A stretch of 64,000 bases of DNA from Selenomonadaceae bacterium (GTDB taxonomy: Bacteria; Bacillota; Negativicutes; Selenomonadales; Selenomonadaceae), in NCBI GenBank assembly GCA_022773425.1, contig JALFBM010000027.1, positions 17,115-81,114 on the forward strand. Direction: 5' to 3'. Position 1 is the first letter of the stretch. Every line of letters starts with the position of its first letter. Both the position numbers and the translations under genes were made by a program. Of this stretch, positions 63,849 to 64,000 are shown piece after piece. The notes below the pieces were generated by a model, which saw nothing but the letters and a program-made list of their open reading frames with translations, had not been told where the DNA came from and ran no database searches.

Positions 63849-64000
63849 TGCACGTACCAATGATATGATTCCCTTAAAGCAGACACGGTAAATAACCAAA
63901 CTGCTTTAGGGGGATTTTTCTATGGGCAAAAGGAAACATTCGGCAGATTGGATGCTTGCCAGAGTGAAAGAATACCTTTCCGGCAAAGGATCTTACCGAC
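63849..64000 (+). mobile_element. Left end of an IS3/IS150-family insertion sequence (cut by window end)
   Basis: After the ATPase gene a leader starting TGCACGTACC (63849) leads to a transposase orfA start. Direct and inverted repeats cannot be checked because the right end lies outside. The exact left boundary is a guess. Confidence 0.55.
63922..64000 (+). CDS. IS3/IS150-family transposase orfA, helix-turn-helix protein (3' partial)
   Basis: The first 26 codons (MGKRKHSADWMLARVKEYLS then GKGSYR) match the start of IS150-type OrfA proteins (KRKHS...W...LVKEYLxGKGSYR), which bind the element ends. TTAGGGGGA precedes the ATG. The rest lies beyond the window. Confidence 0.75.
   Translation, partial: MGKRKHSADWMLARVKEYLSGKGSYR

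Noticed and set aside
1..64000. tRNA or rRNA genes
   Set aside because: No tRNA T-loop plus CCA arrangement or rRNA core sequence was recognised on reading; only rnpB is a clear structural RNA. A tRNAscan or Rfam search would be decisive.

Overview
The window looks like a chromosomal segment of a diderm Firmicute of the class Negativicutes, most likely Selenomonadaceae (Selenomonas or a close relative; the genus cannot be fixed from sequence alone). Reasons: Firmicutes-type genes and order (CodY, HslVU, DprA, CheC/CheD, FliY, CsoR), a c-di-AMP riboswitch, high G+C, strong Shine-Dalgarno sites, and a large autotransporter with an outer-membrane beta-barrel, which requires an outer membrane.

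Layout. 1-5.7 kb: the end of a UvrD-type helicase with a built-in DEDDh exonuclease, holA, the RNase P RNA gene rnpB with a consensus promoter, a ydaO-type c-di-AMP riboswitch ahead of an NlpC/P60 wall hydrolase, a 25-codon membrane micro-ORF, and folB. 5.7-13.3 kb: dprA-topA-trmFO-hslV-hslU-codY. 13.5-45.6 kb: one large flagellar and chemotaxis cluster, flgB-flgC-fliE-fliF-fliG-fliH-fliI-fliJ-SLT-motE-fliK-flgD-(flgE remnant)-flbD/swrD-fliL-fliM-fliY-cheY-fliO-fliP-fliQ-fliR-flhB-flhA-flhF-flhG-pilZ-cheB-cheA-cheW-cheC-cheD-ORF-fliA-fapA-ORF-swrB-like. The order from dprA to the sigma-28 gene is nearly that of the Bacillus subtilis smf-topA-gid-codWXY-fla/che region, but codV/xerC is missing. 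45.7-48.8 kb: csoR and a copper ATPase whose reading frame runs into a CopZ-like domain. 48.9-53.8 kb: a YesM/YesN-type two-component system and a solute-binding lipoprotein; the regulator carries a frameshift. 53.8-56.7 kb: a polar amino-acid ABC permease and ATPase, then an AMIN/amidase_3 wall hydrolase. 56.8-64 kb: a secreted unknown on the minus strand, a 1402-aa autotransporter, a small YbjN-like protein, a DUF4143 ATPase, and the first part of an IS3/IS150-family insertion sequence cut by the window end.

Main observation. Between flgD and flbD, where flgE (hook protein) should lie, about 200 bases remain. They hold the start of a TIGR02530-type flagellar-operon gene, with an in-frame stop, joined to the last ~24 codons of flgE. 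The rest of the hook gene is gone. flhB also has no ordinary start codon where its conserved N-terminus begins, and fliK carries a 150-bp near-perfect tandem duplication. Other flagellar genes look intact. Unless another flgE exists elsewhere, the sequence predicts a cell that cannot build a hook, so the locus may be in early decay or the strain may have recently lost motility.

Regulatory signals include CodY-box-like sites at codY and flgB, a perfect CsoR-type palindrome in the csoR promoter spacer, promoter-like sequences before fliL and cheY, and terminator-like hairpins inside the flagellar cluster.
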